NCBI GenBank assembly: GCA_029240595.1 | Contig: JARDZZ010000011.1 | Coordinates: 1-47,793 of the forward strand | Length of the DNA stretch: 47,793 nt | Origin: Nitrospira sp. | GTDB taxonomy: Bacteria > Nitrospirota > Nitrospiria > Nitrospirales > Nitrospiraceae | Direction of reading: 5' to 3' | Shown: positions 36,623-46,287 of the stretch, one piece after another | How positions within the stretch are numbered: position 1 is the first letter of the stretch | How the letters are laid out: each line of letters starts with the position of its first letter | Notes under the pieces: model-generated | Databases searched by the model: none | What the model saw: only the letters and a program-made list of their open reading frames with translations | Told to the model about the DNA's origin: nothing | Made by a program: the position numbers and the translations under genes

Positions 36623-36731
36623 TTGCTCGGCGACATCCTGTTGGTTAGGTCTCCACCACATACGCGCTCTACTCCCTCCATTGGCCCGGTTCCCTTGGTC
36701 AGAGCCATCCTGGACGCTCAGGGGTTTGGTG

Positions 36732-36748
36732 GGTTGACCTGGTCAACC
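36732..36748. promoter_or_regulatory. Perfect 8-bp dyad upstream of zwf, candidate operator
   Basis: GGTTGACC-T-GGTCAACC, about 45 bp before zwf ATG. Confidence 0.45.
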
Positions 36749-36793
36749 ACTAAATCGTACGGTCAGAGAGACCATAGATGAGAAAGGGAGACG

Positions 36794-38260
36794 ATGGCGG
36801 AACCTTCGCTTGAACCGCATCTGTTTATCATTCTCGGCGCGACCGGCGATCTGACGAGGCGCAAACTGTTGCCGGCCTTATTTCATCTTCGCACCTACGG
36901 GGAATTAGAAAAACAAAACACCGTGATTGTCGGGGCCGCACAGCCCGAAATGAGCGAGGAGGCTTTTCGCCTCTGGGCTTACGAAGGCCTCAACAATTCC
37001 GTCGCTCGGCACGCGCCGGATCTGCGTAAATGGTGCAACGAATATCTTCACTATCAGACCGTCCGCCGCGGTGGGCCCGAAGATTACCAGCACCTCGCCC
37101 AATACATCCGACAATTGGAAGTGGCCCGCAATCTCCCGGAAAATCGGGTCTTCTACCTGGCGCTGCCACCGACGGCGGTGCCGCCAACGGTCGAATTACT
37201 CGATCAAGCGGGGCTCTTAAAAAGTCGGGGGTGGGTGCGGGTGGTATTCGAGAAGCCGTTCGGTCACGACTTTCACTCTGCCCGCGCATTGAATACGCTC
37301 CTGCATCGTTATCTCGATGAATCTCAGATTTATCGGATCGACCACTATTTAGGCAAAGAGACCGTCCAGAATCTGTTGGCGTTTCGTTTCGCCAATCCCA
37401 TTTTCGAATCGCTGTGGAATCGGGATTCTGTGGAGAACGTGCAGGTGACGGTCGCCGAGGATATCGGAGTCGAACATCGCGGCGCGTACTATCAAGAGGC
37501 GGGTGCCTTGCGCGACATGGTGCAAAATCATCTCACGCAATTGGTCACCGTGGTCGCCATGGAAGTGCCGGTGTCGTTTGAGGCCGGCGCGATCCAAGCG
37601 GAGAAACTCAAGGTCCTGCATTCGATTTCTCCCATTCCATTAAGCGAGGTCGTCTTCGGTCAATACCAGGCCTGGCAGATCGCCGATCAGAGGATTCCCG
37701 GCTATCGAGAAGAGAAAGGAGTGCTGCCGGACTCGATGACGGAAACGTTTGTGGCTTTGCGAATGGAAATCCACAACTGGCGCTGGCGCGGCGTCCCCTT
37801 TTACCTTCGAACCGGAAAGCGGCTGCCCCGCAAAATCACGCAAGTCGGCGTCACGTTTCGACCGGCACCCATTCAGGTCTTCCGCTCTCTGGAGCCGGGC
37901 AGTCTGGATCCCAATAAGCTGGTGATTACGCTTCAACCCAGTGAAGGATTCGCACTCGGGTTTTCCGTCAAGACTCCTGGGCGTCCCTTCACGTTCACAA
38001 GCCGCGCGCTGCAGTTCGATTACAAGCAGGCGTTCGGGGGAGAATTACCTGAGGCCTACGAGACGTTGCTGCGGGACATCATGATCGGCGATCAAACCTT
38101 ATTCGTGACGGCCGATTTCACGGAAACGGCTTGGCGACTATACGACCCGCTGTTGGCCGGCAAGCGCGAGGTGCATCCCTACACGGCTGGGACGTGGGGG
38201 CCGGTCGAGGCGGACCAACTGCTGGAACGATACGGCCATCGCTGGCAATTGGGATGGTGA
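36794..38260 (+). CDS. zwf: Glucose-6-phosphate 1-dehydrogenase
   Basis: ILGATGDLTRRKLLPALF, RIDHYLGKETVQNLLAFRFAN, FEKPFGHD, YYQEAGALRDMVQNHLTQ. Confidence 0.95.
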   Translation: MAEPSLEPHLFIILGATGDLTRRKLLPALFHLRTYGELEKQNTVIVGAAQPEMSEEAFRLWAYEGLNNSVARHAPDLRKWCNEYLHYQTVRRGGPEDYQHLAQYIRQLEVARNLPENRVFYLALPPTAVPPTVELLDQAGLLKSRGWVRVVFEKPFGHDFHSARALNTLLHRYLDESQIYRIDHYLGKETVQNLLAFRFANPIFESLWNRDSVENVQVTVAEDIGVEHRGAYYQEAGALRDMVQNHLTQLVTVVAMEVPVSFEAGAIQAEKLKVLHSISPIPLSEVVFGQYQAWQIADQRIPGYREEKGVLPDSMTETFVALRMEIHNWRWRGVPFYLRTGKRLPRKITQVGVTFRPAPIQVFRSLEPGSLDPNKLVITLQPSEGFALGFSVKTPGRPFTFTSRALQFDYKQAFGGELPEAYETLLRDIMIGDQTLFVTADFTETAWRLYDPLLAGKREVHPYTAGTWGPVEADQLLERYGHRWQLGW

Positions 38261-38263
38261 CGG

Positions 38264-39727
38264 ATGGTCGAACCGCCTCCCTTCATTGTGACCGATATTC
38301 CACAGCGGATGGATCGCCTGCCTTGGTCGAACTGGCATTGGCTTGTCGTGTCGGCTCTGGGGATTACCTGGCTGCTCGATGGACTCGAGGTCTCGATCGT
38401 GGCGGCGCTCGGTCCGATATTGACGCATGACTCCACGTTGGGATTGACGGAATCACAGGTGGGATTGGCCGCCTCCGCCTATCTGACCGGTTCGGTTGTC
38501 GGGGCGCTGGTCTTTTCTTATTTAACGGATCGGCAAGGCCGAAAAAAGTGGTTCATGATTACGCTGCTCCTGTACCTCGCGGCGACCATTTTGACCGCCC
38601 TCGCCTGGGACCTGCCAAGCTTGATGTTCTTTCGATTTCTGACCGGGGCAGGCATCGGCGGCGAGTATGCCGCGATTAATTCCGCGATTGACGAGTTAAT
38701 CCCGGCCCGCCGTCGAGGGCACACTGATCTGGCGATTAACGGGAGCTGGTGGCTCGGATCCGCGACGGGAGCATTGCTCTCACTCGTGCTGCTGAATCCC
38801 CGTATGTTTCCCGAGTCAGTGGGGTGGCGGCTGTGCTTCATCTTCGGAGCAGTCCTCGGTATTGCCATTGTGCTTGTCCGACGTTTCGTTCCTGAGAGTC
38901 CTCGCTGGCTGATGACACATAGCCGGATTCCAGAAGCCGAGGAGGTGGTTGCCCGCATTGAACGGCAAGTGACGCAAGATGAGCGCTTCAAAGTGCTGCC
39001 CCCGCCGAGAGGATCGATTACGATCCGGACCCGGCCGCACGGGACGACCATCAGCACCGTTGCACGCGAACTGTTTCGGTCCTACCCGCGTCGAACGGCG
39101 CTTGGATTGGCCCTCATGGTGACGCAATCGTTCATGTACAATGCGGTGTCCTTCACATTCCCCTTTGTCCTGACAAAGTATTACGACGCGCCGACCAGCA
39201 CCATCGGCCTCTATCTCCTGCCGTTCGCACTCGGCAATTTCCTGGGACCCCTGCTCCTCGGGCGCTTCTTCGATACGATTGGCCGTAAGCCCATGATCAC
39301 CTCCACCTATGCCATAGCCGGGGTGCTTCTCGCCGTCACCGGCTACTTATTTTGGACGGAGGCCTTTACGATCACGACCCATCTGCTAGCCTGGTCGTCG
39401 ATTTTCTTTTTCGCCTCGGCCGGCGCCAGCGCCGCTTATCTGACAGTGAGTGAAGTGTTTCCCATGGAGATCAGAGCCATGGCAATCGCCTTCTTCTTTA
39501 TGGTGGCCCAAGGGGCGGGGATTGTCGCGCCCTGGCTCTATGGCAGGATGATCGAGACCTCAGTGACCAGCGTCTATTATGGCTATCTGCTCGGAGCAGG
39601 CTTGATGCTGCTGGGCGCGCTCGCTGAGCTGGTGTTAGGCGTCAAAGCTGAGGGACGCTCGTTGGAACAGCTTGCCGCTCCTTTATCTGCCCAGCACATC
39701 AGCGAAGACACGTCCTCCGCCGCCTGA
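38264..39727 (+). CDS. MFS transporter (sugar/metabolite symporter type)
   Basis: Multiple TM helices; SYLTDRQGRKKWF, RFLTGAGIGGEYAAINSAIDELIPARRRG, FVPESPRWL, GRFFDTIGRKPMI. Confidence 0.92.
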   Translation: MVEPPPFIVTDIPQRMDRLPWSNWHWLVVSALGITWLLDGLEVSIVAALGPILTHDSTLGLTESQVGLAASAYLTGSVVGALVFSYLTDRQGRKKWFMITLLLYLAATILTALAWDLPSLMFFRFLTGAGIGGEYAAINSAIDELIPARRRGHTDLAINGSWWLGSATGALLSLVLLNPRMFPESVGWRLCFIFGAVLGIAIVLVRRFVPESPRWLMTHSRIPEAEEVVARIERQVTQDERFKVLPPPRGSITIRTRPHGTTISTVARELFRSYPRRTALGLALMVTQSFMYNAVSFTFPFVLTKYYDAPTSTIGLYLLPFALGNFLGPLLLGRFFDTIGRKPMITSTYAIAGVLLAVTGYLFWTEAFTITTHLLAWSSIFFFASAGASAAYLTVSEVFPMEIRAMAIAFFFMVAQGAGIVAPWLYGRMIETSVTSVYYGYLLGAGLMLLGALAELVLGVKAEGRSLEQLAAPLSAQHISEDTSSAA

Positions 39728-39885
39728 GGCAAGCCTCCACCGCCAGAAATCGACCCGTACACCCCCCGCGACAATCTCAGTCCCTCAAGCTGAAAACGAT
39801 GGCAGTCATCCCCCCGCTGTACGAGGGGCTTGACGGAGGCTTCGCCACCTGCTAGTAGAAAGGAATCCTAAGTAATGGAGGTCGC

Positions 39886-40140
39886 ATGCAGACTGTTCGT
39901 GTATTCGATACGTGGGTCACAACCCCTGATTCCACTCTGCACTTTGACGTCATGACCGCCGACCAATCCACGGCTCTCCGGCTCGCCAATGCTTACCTTG
40001 CGGCCCAAGGCCACACGACGATCTCGGTGACAGTAGAGGAGTGCCGGTTTTGCCATGCCGAGCCGTTGGTCCTGTTCAGTGAACAACAGCAGCGTGAGTT
40101 TCGTGATTGCGGGGGATTTATTGTGCCGTTATCCGCCTGA
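39886..40140 (+). CDS. DUF2024-family protein
   Basis: VRVFDTWVTTPDSTLHFDVMTADQS...VTVEECRFCHAEP. Confidence 0.75.
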   Translation: MQTVRVFDTWVTTPDSTLHFDVMTADQSTALRLANAYLAAQGHTTISVTVEECRFCHAEPLVLFSEQQQREFRDCGGFIVPLSA

Positions 40141-40192
40141 AGGCGGAACGGTGTCGGGCTCGATCAGTATCACCACTACAAGGAGGGCAGCT

Positions 40193-40636
40193 ATGGGCAA
40201 GGGCATCGTCAGTGCGTTCGTGCTGTGTCTCATCGTCTCAACGGGAACCACCGCCTGGGCTGAGGGTGGCTCCAAGGGGAAGTCCCTCTACGAACGACTC
40301 GGAGGCAAGGGTGCGATTACGGCGGTCGTCGATACCTTCGTTGGCAAGGTCGGTGCCGATACGCGTATCAACGGGTATTTTGCGAGCACTGATCTGGTGA
40401 AGTTAAAAACCCACCTGGTTAACCAAATATGCGAAGCCAGCGGGGGGCCATGCCAGTACACGGGACGCACGATGAAGCAGACCCACGCCGGGATGGGGGT
40501 CACTGACGCCGCGTTCGGAGCCCTCGTGGAAGATCTCGTTGCCGCTCTCGATCACCACAAGGTCGGCAAGGCGGAGAAGGATGAATTGCTCGGCGTGCTC
40601 GGGCCTATGAAAAAGGACATCGTCGAGAAGCCCTAG
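40193..40636 (+). CDS. Truncated hemoglobin (group I-like) with N-terminal signal peptide
   Basis: AAGGAGGGC then ATG 40193; signal MGKGIVSAFVLCLIVSTGTTAWA; SLYERLGGKGAITAVVDTFVGKV...LVNQICEASGGPCQYTGRTMKQTHAGMGV. Confidence 0.9.
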   Translation: MGKGIVSAFVLCLIVSTGTTAWAEGGSKGKSLYERLGGKGAITAVVDTFVGKVGADTRINGYFASTDLVKLKTHLVNQICEASGGPCQYTGRTMKQTHAGMGVTDAAFGALVEDLVAALDHHKVGKAEKDELLGVLGPMKKDIVEKP

Positions 40637-40648
40637 ACCATCATGCGG

Positions 40649-40670
40649 CCGGGAGGTCTCGACCTCCCGG
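40649..40670 (+). terminator. Putative hairpin terminator downstream of truncated hemoglobin gene
   Basis: CCGGGAGGTC-TC-GACCTCCCGG then TTATCGTAT; weak T-tract. Confidence 0.55.
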
Positions 40671-40801
40671 TTATCGTATCGTCTAGGTCGACCAAGGTGT
40701 CTCGGATTCCTCTGCAGATTTATCGTGGTCATCCCTACCTGTTGACAGCCAGCCGGGCGGTGCGTAGCCTGTCTCTATTTTTTGCAGAAAAAGGGACGAC
40801 T

Positions 40802-41812
40802 ATGGCCAGACGCCTTTCTCCCGCAAAAATCATGCAACTCGGCATCGGGTTTTGGGGATCCAAGGCGTTGCTGAGCGCCATCGAACTGGGACTCTTCACC
40901 GAATTGGCCAAGGGACCGCGCGATGCGGATACGTTGAGACAACAGCTGGGACTTCACCCGAGAAGCTCGCGCGACTTCTTCGATGCGCTTGTCGCCTTGG
41001 GCATGCTCAAGCGGTCTGGACAGCGGTATGCGAACACACCGGAGACTGCCTGGTTCCTCGACCGCAACAAGGCTTCTTATGTCGGCGGCATGCTGGAAAT
41101 GGCCAACGCGCGGCTCTATCGTTTTTGGGGCTCGTTGACAGAGGGCTTACAAACCGGTAAGGCGCAAAACGAAGTGAAGACGGGCGAGGACTTTTTCGGC
41201 ACCTTGTACTCCGATCCGCAGCGGCTTGAGGGATTCCTCAAGGCCATGACGGGGCTCAGCATCGGGTCGGCGCGGATTATCGCCAAAAAGTTTCCCTGGA
41301 AGCAGTACCGGACGTTTGTCGATGTCGGGTGTGCGCAAGGCGGTGTGGCTGTCGAGATTGCACTGGCGCACAAGCACCTCACCGGCTTCGGGATGGATCT
41401 GCCCGTCGTGCAACCGGTGTTCGAGGCTTATGCCAAGGCGAGAGGCGTCGCCTCACGCCTGCGTTTCACCGCCGGAGATTTCTTCAAAGACCCGCTCCCG
41501 CATGCCGACGTCATCGTCATGGGCCACATCCTGCACGATTGGGATCTCCCCGACAAAATGATGCTCCTACATAAAGCGTATGAGGCCCTTCCCGCCAAGG
41601 GCGCCCTGATCGTGCACGAAGCCTTGATCGACGACGAGCGGAGAACGAATGCCTTTGGCCTGCTCATGAGTCTGAACATGCTCATCGAGACGCATGGCGG
41701 GTTCGACTTTACGGGGGCCGACTGTCGGAAGTGGATGAAGCAAGCCGGTTTCAGCCGGACTCACGTCGCGTCATTGGCGGGACCGGACGGCATGGTGATC
41801 GGATTCAAGTAA
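40802..41812 (+). CDS. SAM-dependent O-methyltransferase-like protein
   Basis: N-terminal winged-helix-like region; [43 protein letters not shown]. Confidence 0.88.
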   Translation: MARRLSPAKIMQLGIGFWGSKALLSAIELGLFTELAKGPRDADTLRQQLGLHPRSSRDFFDALVALGMLKRSGQRYANTPETAWFLDRNKASYVGGMLEMANARLYRFWGSLTEGLQTGKAQNEVKTGEDFFGTLYSDPQRLEGFLKAMTGLSIGSARIIAKKFPWKQYRTFVDVGCAQGGVAVEIALAHKHLTGFGMDLPVVQPVFEAYAKARGVASRLRFTAGDFFKDPLPHADVIVMGHILHDWDLPDKMMLLHKAYEALPAKGALIVHEALIDDERRTNAFGLLMSLNMLIETHGGFDFTGADCRKWMKQAGFSRTHVASLAGPDGMVIGFK

Positions 41813-41854
41813 GCGCCAACGACCGTTGGTCCATCATCAGAAAGGAGAACTCCG

Positions 41855-43111
41855 GTGGACACAGACCGCGCGGAGGAGTCTGGCCGACACGACGGCTCCA
41901 CGAGTGCGCCCTTGGTCGACCGCCGTCGCTTTCTAGCCGGAAGCGCAGCGCTCATCGCTCAAGGATCCGCCACGCTTGTCTTTGGGGCGGCGCCTGCCGA
42001 TGTCACCGAGGGCGATCCGATGCGGACACCAGGCTCGCCTGCCCGACGGTATGGCGACCGGTCTCCGTTCGAAGCCCCGGTCAGATTGAGCGGAGGCTCT
42101 CACTCACTCACCCCGTTGGAGCACTTGCACGGTATCGTGACGCCATCGTCCTTGCATTTTGAGCGGCACCATAATGGCGTACCGGCTATCGACCCCTTGC
42201 GTCATCGATTATTGATTCACGGATTGGTGGACCGGCCGCTGATCTTTACGATTCACGAGTTGCAGCGCTTTCCCTCGGTCTCGCGGCACGCATTCATCGA
42301 ATGTGCCGGAAATAGCCGGTCGGGTTGGCAGGGCGCACAAGATCTGACGCTTCAAGAGCTCCATGGGCTGACGAGCACGAGTGAGTGGACGGGGGTCAAG
42401 CTCTCGACACTGCTGGAGGCGACGGGTGTCCGGCCTGAAGCGGCCTGGATGCTTGCCGAAGGGAGCGATGCGGCAGGGCTTACCAGAAGCGTGCCACTTA
42501 CCGGGGATGTCCTGTCCGAGGCGGTAGTGTGTTACGGCCAAAACGGTGAAGCCCTGAGGCCGGAACAGGGTTATCCCCTCCGTTTACTGCTTCCGGGATT
42601 GGAGGGCAATATCAACGTGAAATGGTTGCGACGCTTGAAGCTCGGAACCGCCCCATTCATGACCCGCTGGGAGACGTCGAAATACACAGACCTCATGCCT
42701 GATGGGTCGGCCTACCAATTCAGTCTCGTCATGGAAGCGAAGTCAGTCATCACGAATCCGTGCGGCCGGCAGCAGATTCACCCGGGCTTTCATGAGATCC
42801 GCGGGCTCGCGTGGAGTGGAAGAGGACGCGTCAGGAAGGTTGAGGTCAGCCTGGATGCGGGTGGTACCTGGCAGGAGGCTCAGCTCCAGGAGCCGGTCAT
42901 CTCCAAGTGCCACACGCGCTTTCGTTTCCCCTGGCGATGGAACGGTCAGGAGGTCATCCTGCAAAGCCGCTGCGTCGATGACACCGGATACCGACAGCCG
43001 TCACGCGAGGCGCTCGTCAAGGTGAGGGGAGTTCATTCGAACTATCACTATAATGGCATTCAAAGTTGGAAGATCGATCGGGATGGCCTGGTGCGAAACG
43101 TCGATGCCTAA
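41855..43111 (+). CDS. Sulfite oxidase-type molybdoenzyme (SoxC/SorA-like), Tat-exported
   Basis: Tat-like DRRRFLAGSAALIA; FIECAGNSRSGW; GYPLRLLLPGLEGNINVKWLRRLKL; GTG start. Confidence 0.88.
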   Translation: MDTDRAEESGRHDGSTSAPLVDRRRFLAGSAALIAQGSATLVFGAAPADVTEGDPMRTPGSPARRYGDRSPFEAPVRLSGGSHSLTPLEHLHGIVTPSSLHFERHHNGVPAIDPLRHRLLIHGLVDRPLIFTIHELQRFPSVSRHAFIECAGNSRSGWQGAQDLTLQELHGLTSTSEWTGVKLSTLLEATGVRPEAAWMLAEGSDAAGLTRSVPLTGDVLSEAVVCYGQNGEALRPEQGYPLRLLLPGLEGNINVKWLRRLKLGTAPFMTRWETSKYTDLMPDGSAYQFSLVMEAKSVITNPCGRQQIHPGFHEIRGLAWSGRGRVRKVEVSLDAGGTWQEAQLQEPVISKCHTRFRFPWRWNGQEVILQSRCVDDTGYRQPSREALVKVRGVHSNYHYNGIQSWKIDRDGLVRNVDA

Positions 43112-43658
43112 ACGGTGGCTACTCGGCGTCGTCCTGCTGCTCATGGCCAGTTGTGTTGTGCCAGGCCGCTCGAATCACGAACAGGCCGGAGCGCTGGGAC
43201 TCGGTCGGCCGGCAACTGCTGATGACATTCGTGCGTGGAATATTGATGCCAACCCCAGCGGGGAGGGATTGCCTGTGGGGCAAGGCACCGCCGCAGGGGG
43301 CGCGGCGGTCTACGCCTCGAAATGCGCGCGGTGTCATGGGCCCACCGGCGTCGAAGGACCGATGGACCGCTTGGTGGGCGGTCGGGACACGTTGGCGTCG
43401 ACGTCGCCGGTGAAAACCGTCGGTAGCTATTGGCCTTATGCGACAACCCTCTACGATTACATTTACCGGGCGATGCCGTTTGATGCCCCGCAATCCTTGA
43501 CCGTGGATGAGGTGTATGCGGTCACCGCTTGGCTGTTGCATGAGAATGGAATCACGGAGGCGGACACGGTCATCGACGCGCGCACACTGCCGCAAATACC
43601 CATGCCCAACCGGCACGGGTTTGTCCCAGACCCGCGACCGGATGTGCCTGGTCCATAA
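43104..43658 (+). CDS. Cytochrome c lipoprotein, probable electron acceptor of sulfite dehydrogenase
   Basis: ATGCCTAA overlap with upstream stop; lipobox LLLMASC; CARCHG; distal Met candidates MPFDAPQSLT. Confidence 0.82.
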   Translation: MPKRWLLGVVLLLMASCVVPGRSNHEQAGALGLGRPATADDIRAWNIDANPSGEGLPVGQGTAAGGAAVYASKCARCHGPTGVEGPMDRLVGGRDTLASTSPVKTVGSYWPYATTLYDYIYRAMPFDAPQSLTVDEVYAVTAWLLHENGITEADTVIDARTLPQIPMPNRHGFVPDPRPDVPGP

Positions 43659-43725
43659 TACCACCCGCAGCACGGGAAGGCATGATCATGACCGGCTCAG
43701 CGGTCATCCTACAAAGGAGGTTCTA

Positions 43726-44151
43726 ATGAAGCGTTCAGGATCCGCAATTTGGGAAGGTGATTTAAAGAATGGAAAGGGTACCGTGTCGACTGACAGCGGT
43801 GTCTTGACGAACCAGCAATATTCGTTCGGGACGCGGTTTGAAAACGGCAAGGGCACCAATCCTGAAGAGTTGATTGCTGCCGCCCACGCCGGTTGCTTTA
43901 CCATGGCACTGTCGGCCCAGTTGGGAAACGCGGGCTTGACTCCGGACAAGTTGCAAACGACGGCGACGGTAACCTTCGACAAACTCGAGGCAGGATGGAC
44001 GATCACGAACATTGTGCTTGATGTCCAGGGACGCGTGCCCAAGGCAGACCAGGCTGCGTGGGACAAAGCCACGCAGGCGGCCAAAACTGGTTGCCCCATC
44101 TCCCGGTTGCTCAACACGACGATCACGATGAACGCCAAATTGGAAGCCTAG
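43726..44151 (+). CDS. OsmC/Ohr-family protein
   Basis: AAAGGAGG before ATG; GTNPEELIAAAHAGCFTMALSAQL; GCPISRLLNTTITMNAKLE. Confidence 0.92.
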   Translation: MKRSGSAIWEGDLKNGKGTVSTDSGVLTNQQYSFGTRFENGKGTNPEELIAAAHAGCFTMALSAQLGNAGLTPDKLQTTATVTFDKLEAGWTITNIVLDVQGRVPKADQAAWDKATQAAKTGCPISRLLNTTITMNAKLEA

Positions 44152-44158
44152 CCATGCC

Positions 44159-44857
44159 ATGAGTGCGCCGGCGTCCGCTGCAGTAGCGTTCTTGTTTGAT
44201 CTGGACGGCACGTTGATCGACAGCGTCTATCAGCATGTGCTGGCCTGGCGGGAAGCCACTCAGGCGGCGGGGATCGAGCTGCCGGTCTGGCGTATTCACC
44301 GCCAGATCGGCATGAGCGGGGGGCTGATGCTCAACGCGCTCCTGCGCGAAACAGGCCGGCCTGTTTCCAAAAAGGAAGCGGAACATATTCAAGCGGTGCA
44401 TGCGAAAGCGTTCGCAGAACAGGCCTCCTCTCTCCGCATCCTGCCTGGTGCACAAGAGCTGCTCGATACGCTGGCCGCAGAAGGCGTCGCTCATGCCATC
44501 GCAACGAGTGGACGTCTGCACAATGCCCGTCATGCGTTGAAGCTGCTGAAGCTCCATCACGATGTGCCGATCGTCACGCGTGACGACGTCCGTTTTGCGA
44601 AGCCGGATCCTGACTTGTTTCTTGCTGCGGGTCAGCGGCTCAACGTGCCAATGAGTCGGTGCGTGATCGTCGGTGACAGCGTCTGGGACCTGCTGGCGGC
44701 CCGCCGGGCGTTTGGCCTTGGAATCGGGTTGCTCTCGGGTGGGTATGGACGCGAAGAATTGGAACGGGCCGGCGCGTATAGGGTGTACCAGGATCCGGCG
44801 GAATTGTTGAGGCATTTGGACGAAGTGGGGGTGAGGTTGGATAGAAGAGGAGAGTAG
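44159..44857 (+). CDS. HAD-superfamily hydrolase (phosphoglycolate phosphatase-like)
   Basis: FLFDLDGTLIDSVYQHVLAWREA...ATSGR...KPDPDLFLAAGQRL...CVIVGDSVWDLLAARRA. Confidence 0.92.
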   Translation: MSAPASAAVAFLFDLDGTLIDSVYQHVLAWREATQAAGIELPVWRIHRQIGMSGGLMLNALLRETGRPVSKKEAEHIQAVHAKAFAEQASSLRILPGAQELLDTLAAEGVAHAIATSGRLHNARHALKLLKLHHDVPIVTRDDVRFAKPDPDLFLAAGQRLNVPMSRCVIVGDSVWDLLAARRAFGLGIGLLSGGYGREELERAGAYRVYQDPAELLRHLDEVGVRLDRRGE

Positions 44858-44893
44858 GCGTATCAAGGACTCTTGAGGAGAACGCCAGCATCC

Positions 44894-45364
44894 ATGCCGA
44901 AAAAGCTGAGCGCGGGGATTGTGTTCTATCGCAGAGGTGAGAAAGGGATCGAAGTCTTGTTGGTCCATCCCGGCGGACCGTTCTGGGCTCACAAGGATGA
45001 CGGAGCCTGGTCGATCCCGAAAGGTGAGTATCTGGAAGGTGAAGACCCGCTGACCGTTGCGAAACGGGAATTCTATGAGGAGACGGGGACAGAAGCGAGC
45101 GGACCCTGTGTGGCTTTAACCCCGGCAAAGCAGCCGAGCGGGAAAGTCATTACGGCCTGGGCGGTGGAAGGAGACCTCGATCCGACTGCGGTTCGAAGCA
45201 ACACATTCTCAATGGAGTGGCCGTCAAAGTCGGGTCGTGTCCAGAGCTTTCCGGAAGTGGACCGCGCACTTTGGTGCGACCTTGCGTTGGCGAGAAAGAA
45301 GCTGCTCAAAGGGCAACGCGTCCTATTGGACGAGCTGGATCAGCTGGTGAGATCATCGAGGTGA
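44894..45364 (+). CDS. NUDIX hydrolase
   Basis: SIPKGEYLEGEDPLTVAKREFYEETGTEA Nudix-type box; ATG 44894. Confidence 0.92.
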   Translation: MPKKLSAGIVFYRRGEKGIEVLLVHPGGPFWAHKDDGAWSIPKGEYLEGEDPLTVAKREFYEETGTEASGPCVALTPAKQPSGKVITAWAVEGDLDPTAVRSNTFSMEWPSKSGRVQSFPEVDRALWCDLALARKKLLKGQRVLLDELDQLVRSSR

Positions 45365-45371
45365 CCGTCAC

Positions 45372-46235
45372 ATGATGAGCAGATGTCTGATAACGGTTCT
45401 CCTCTGTCTGCTATCGGGCGCTCCGCTGACGGCGCAGGCCGAGGGGAGCGATGAAACAGTGACCGCCGGCGCACCGGTTGTGTATTTGGACCTGGAAGCC
45501 ACGACCTGGCGTCCCCGCGGCAGGATCTCCTTCGGGATTCCATCTGTCCTTAAAATGAAGCTGACATCGGCAGGCTTTGCGGTGACCCAGGACCCGCAGC
45601 GCATGCATGATCTGACCGTCCGGGTGCAATATCGCGAAGATCGCGGCAAGCCGATCGGGGTCAATGCATATGGGACCGACATCAGCTGTCTGGTTCTCTT
45701 CGATTCGCCAGGACATGGAGTGCAGTCGGTCGCGATTCACGAGTCGCCTTCCTACACCGATCTGGTGACGGCTCCCTACGTCGAAGTCGTGCAGAAGTTG
45801 GAAACGAACCCGTACTTCTACTTCATCGGCGACATCGTCCGGGGGTGGCACAACGGAATTGACACCACGGGAGGTTTGATTGAGGCGCTCACTCGTCAAT
45901 TTGACGAGGAACGTCACAGGCCGCCGCCCACGCCGCTCGACACTTTGATCTCGCCTGCCGAGACCTTTCCTGATCTAGATGCGCACTTTGCGCCTTCGGC
46001 GCAGGAAAACGCCGTGGACGAGCTCGGTCGTCTCGGGGATGCTCGCGCGATTGAGGTGTTGAAAAAGATGATGTTTGGAGCCGACCGCAACACGCGGCTT
46101 CATGCGGTCATGGCGCTGGGACAGTTCGATGCTCCGTCCGTCACACCGGTCTTGACCAGTGTTGCGCAAGCCGACAGCGATCGTACGGTACGGGATGCGG
46201 CATCCCGTGTCCTCGCCACGAAAACAACACACTAA
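45372..46235 (+). CDS. Exported protein with C-terminal HEAT repeats
   Basis: Signal MMSRCLITVLLCLLSGAPLTAQA; NAVDELGRLGDARAIEVLKKMMFGADRNTRLHAVMALGQF. Confidence 0.75.
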   Translation: MMSRCLITVLLCLLSGAPLTAQAEGSDETVTAGAPVVYLDLEATTWRPRGRISFGIPSVLKMKLTSAGFAVTQDPQRMHDLTVRVQYREDRGKPIGVNAYGTDISCLVLFDSPGHGVQSVAIHESPSYTDLVTAPYVEVVQKLETNPYFYFIGDIVRGWHNGIDTTGGLIEALTRQFDEERHRPPPTPLDTLISPAETFPDLDAHFAPSAQENAVDELGRLGDARAIEVLKKMMFGADRNTRLHAVMALGQFDAPSVTPVLTSVAQADSDRTVRDAASRVLATKTTH

Positions 46236-46287
46236 CCGGTGCCGAGTCAGGGTCGTGAACTCACTCGCGATTCTGAACGGATTTCAA

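Noticed and set aside
39728-39885. Insertion-sequence remnant
   Set aside because: No transposase fragment, target duplication or recognised terminal repeat; left only as an unexplained spacer
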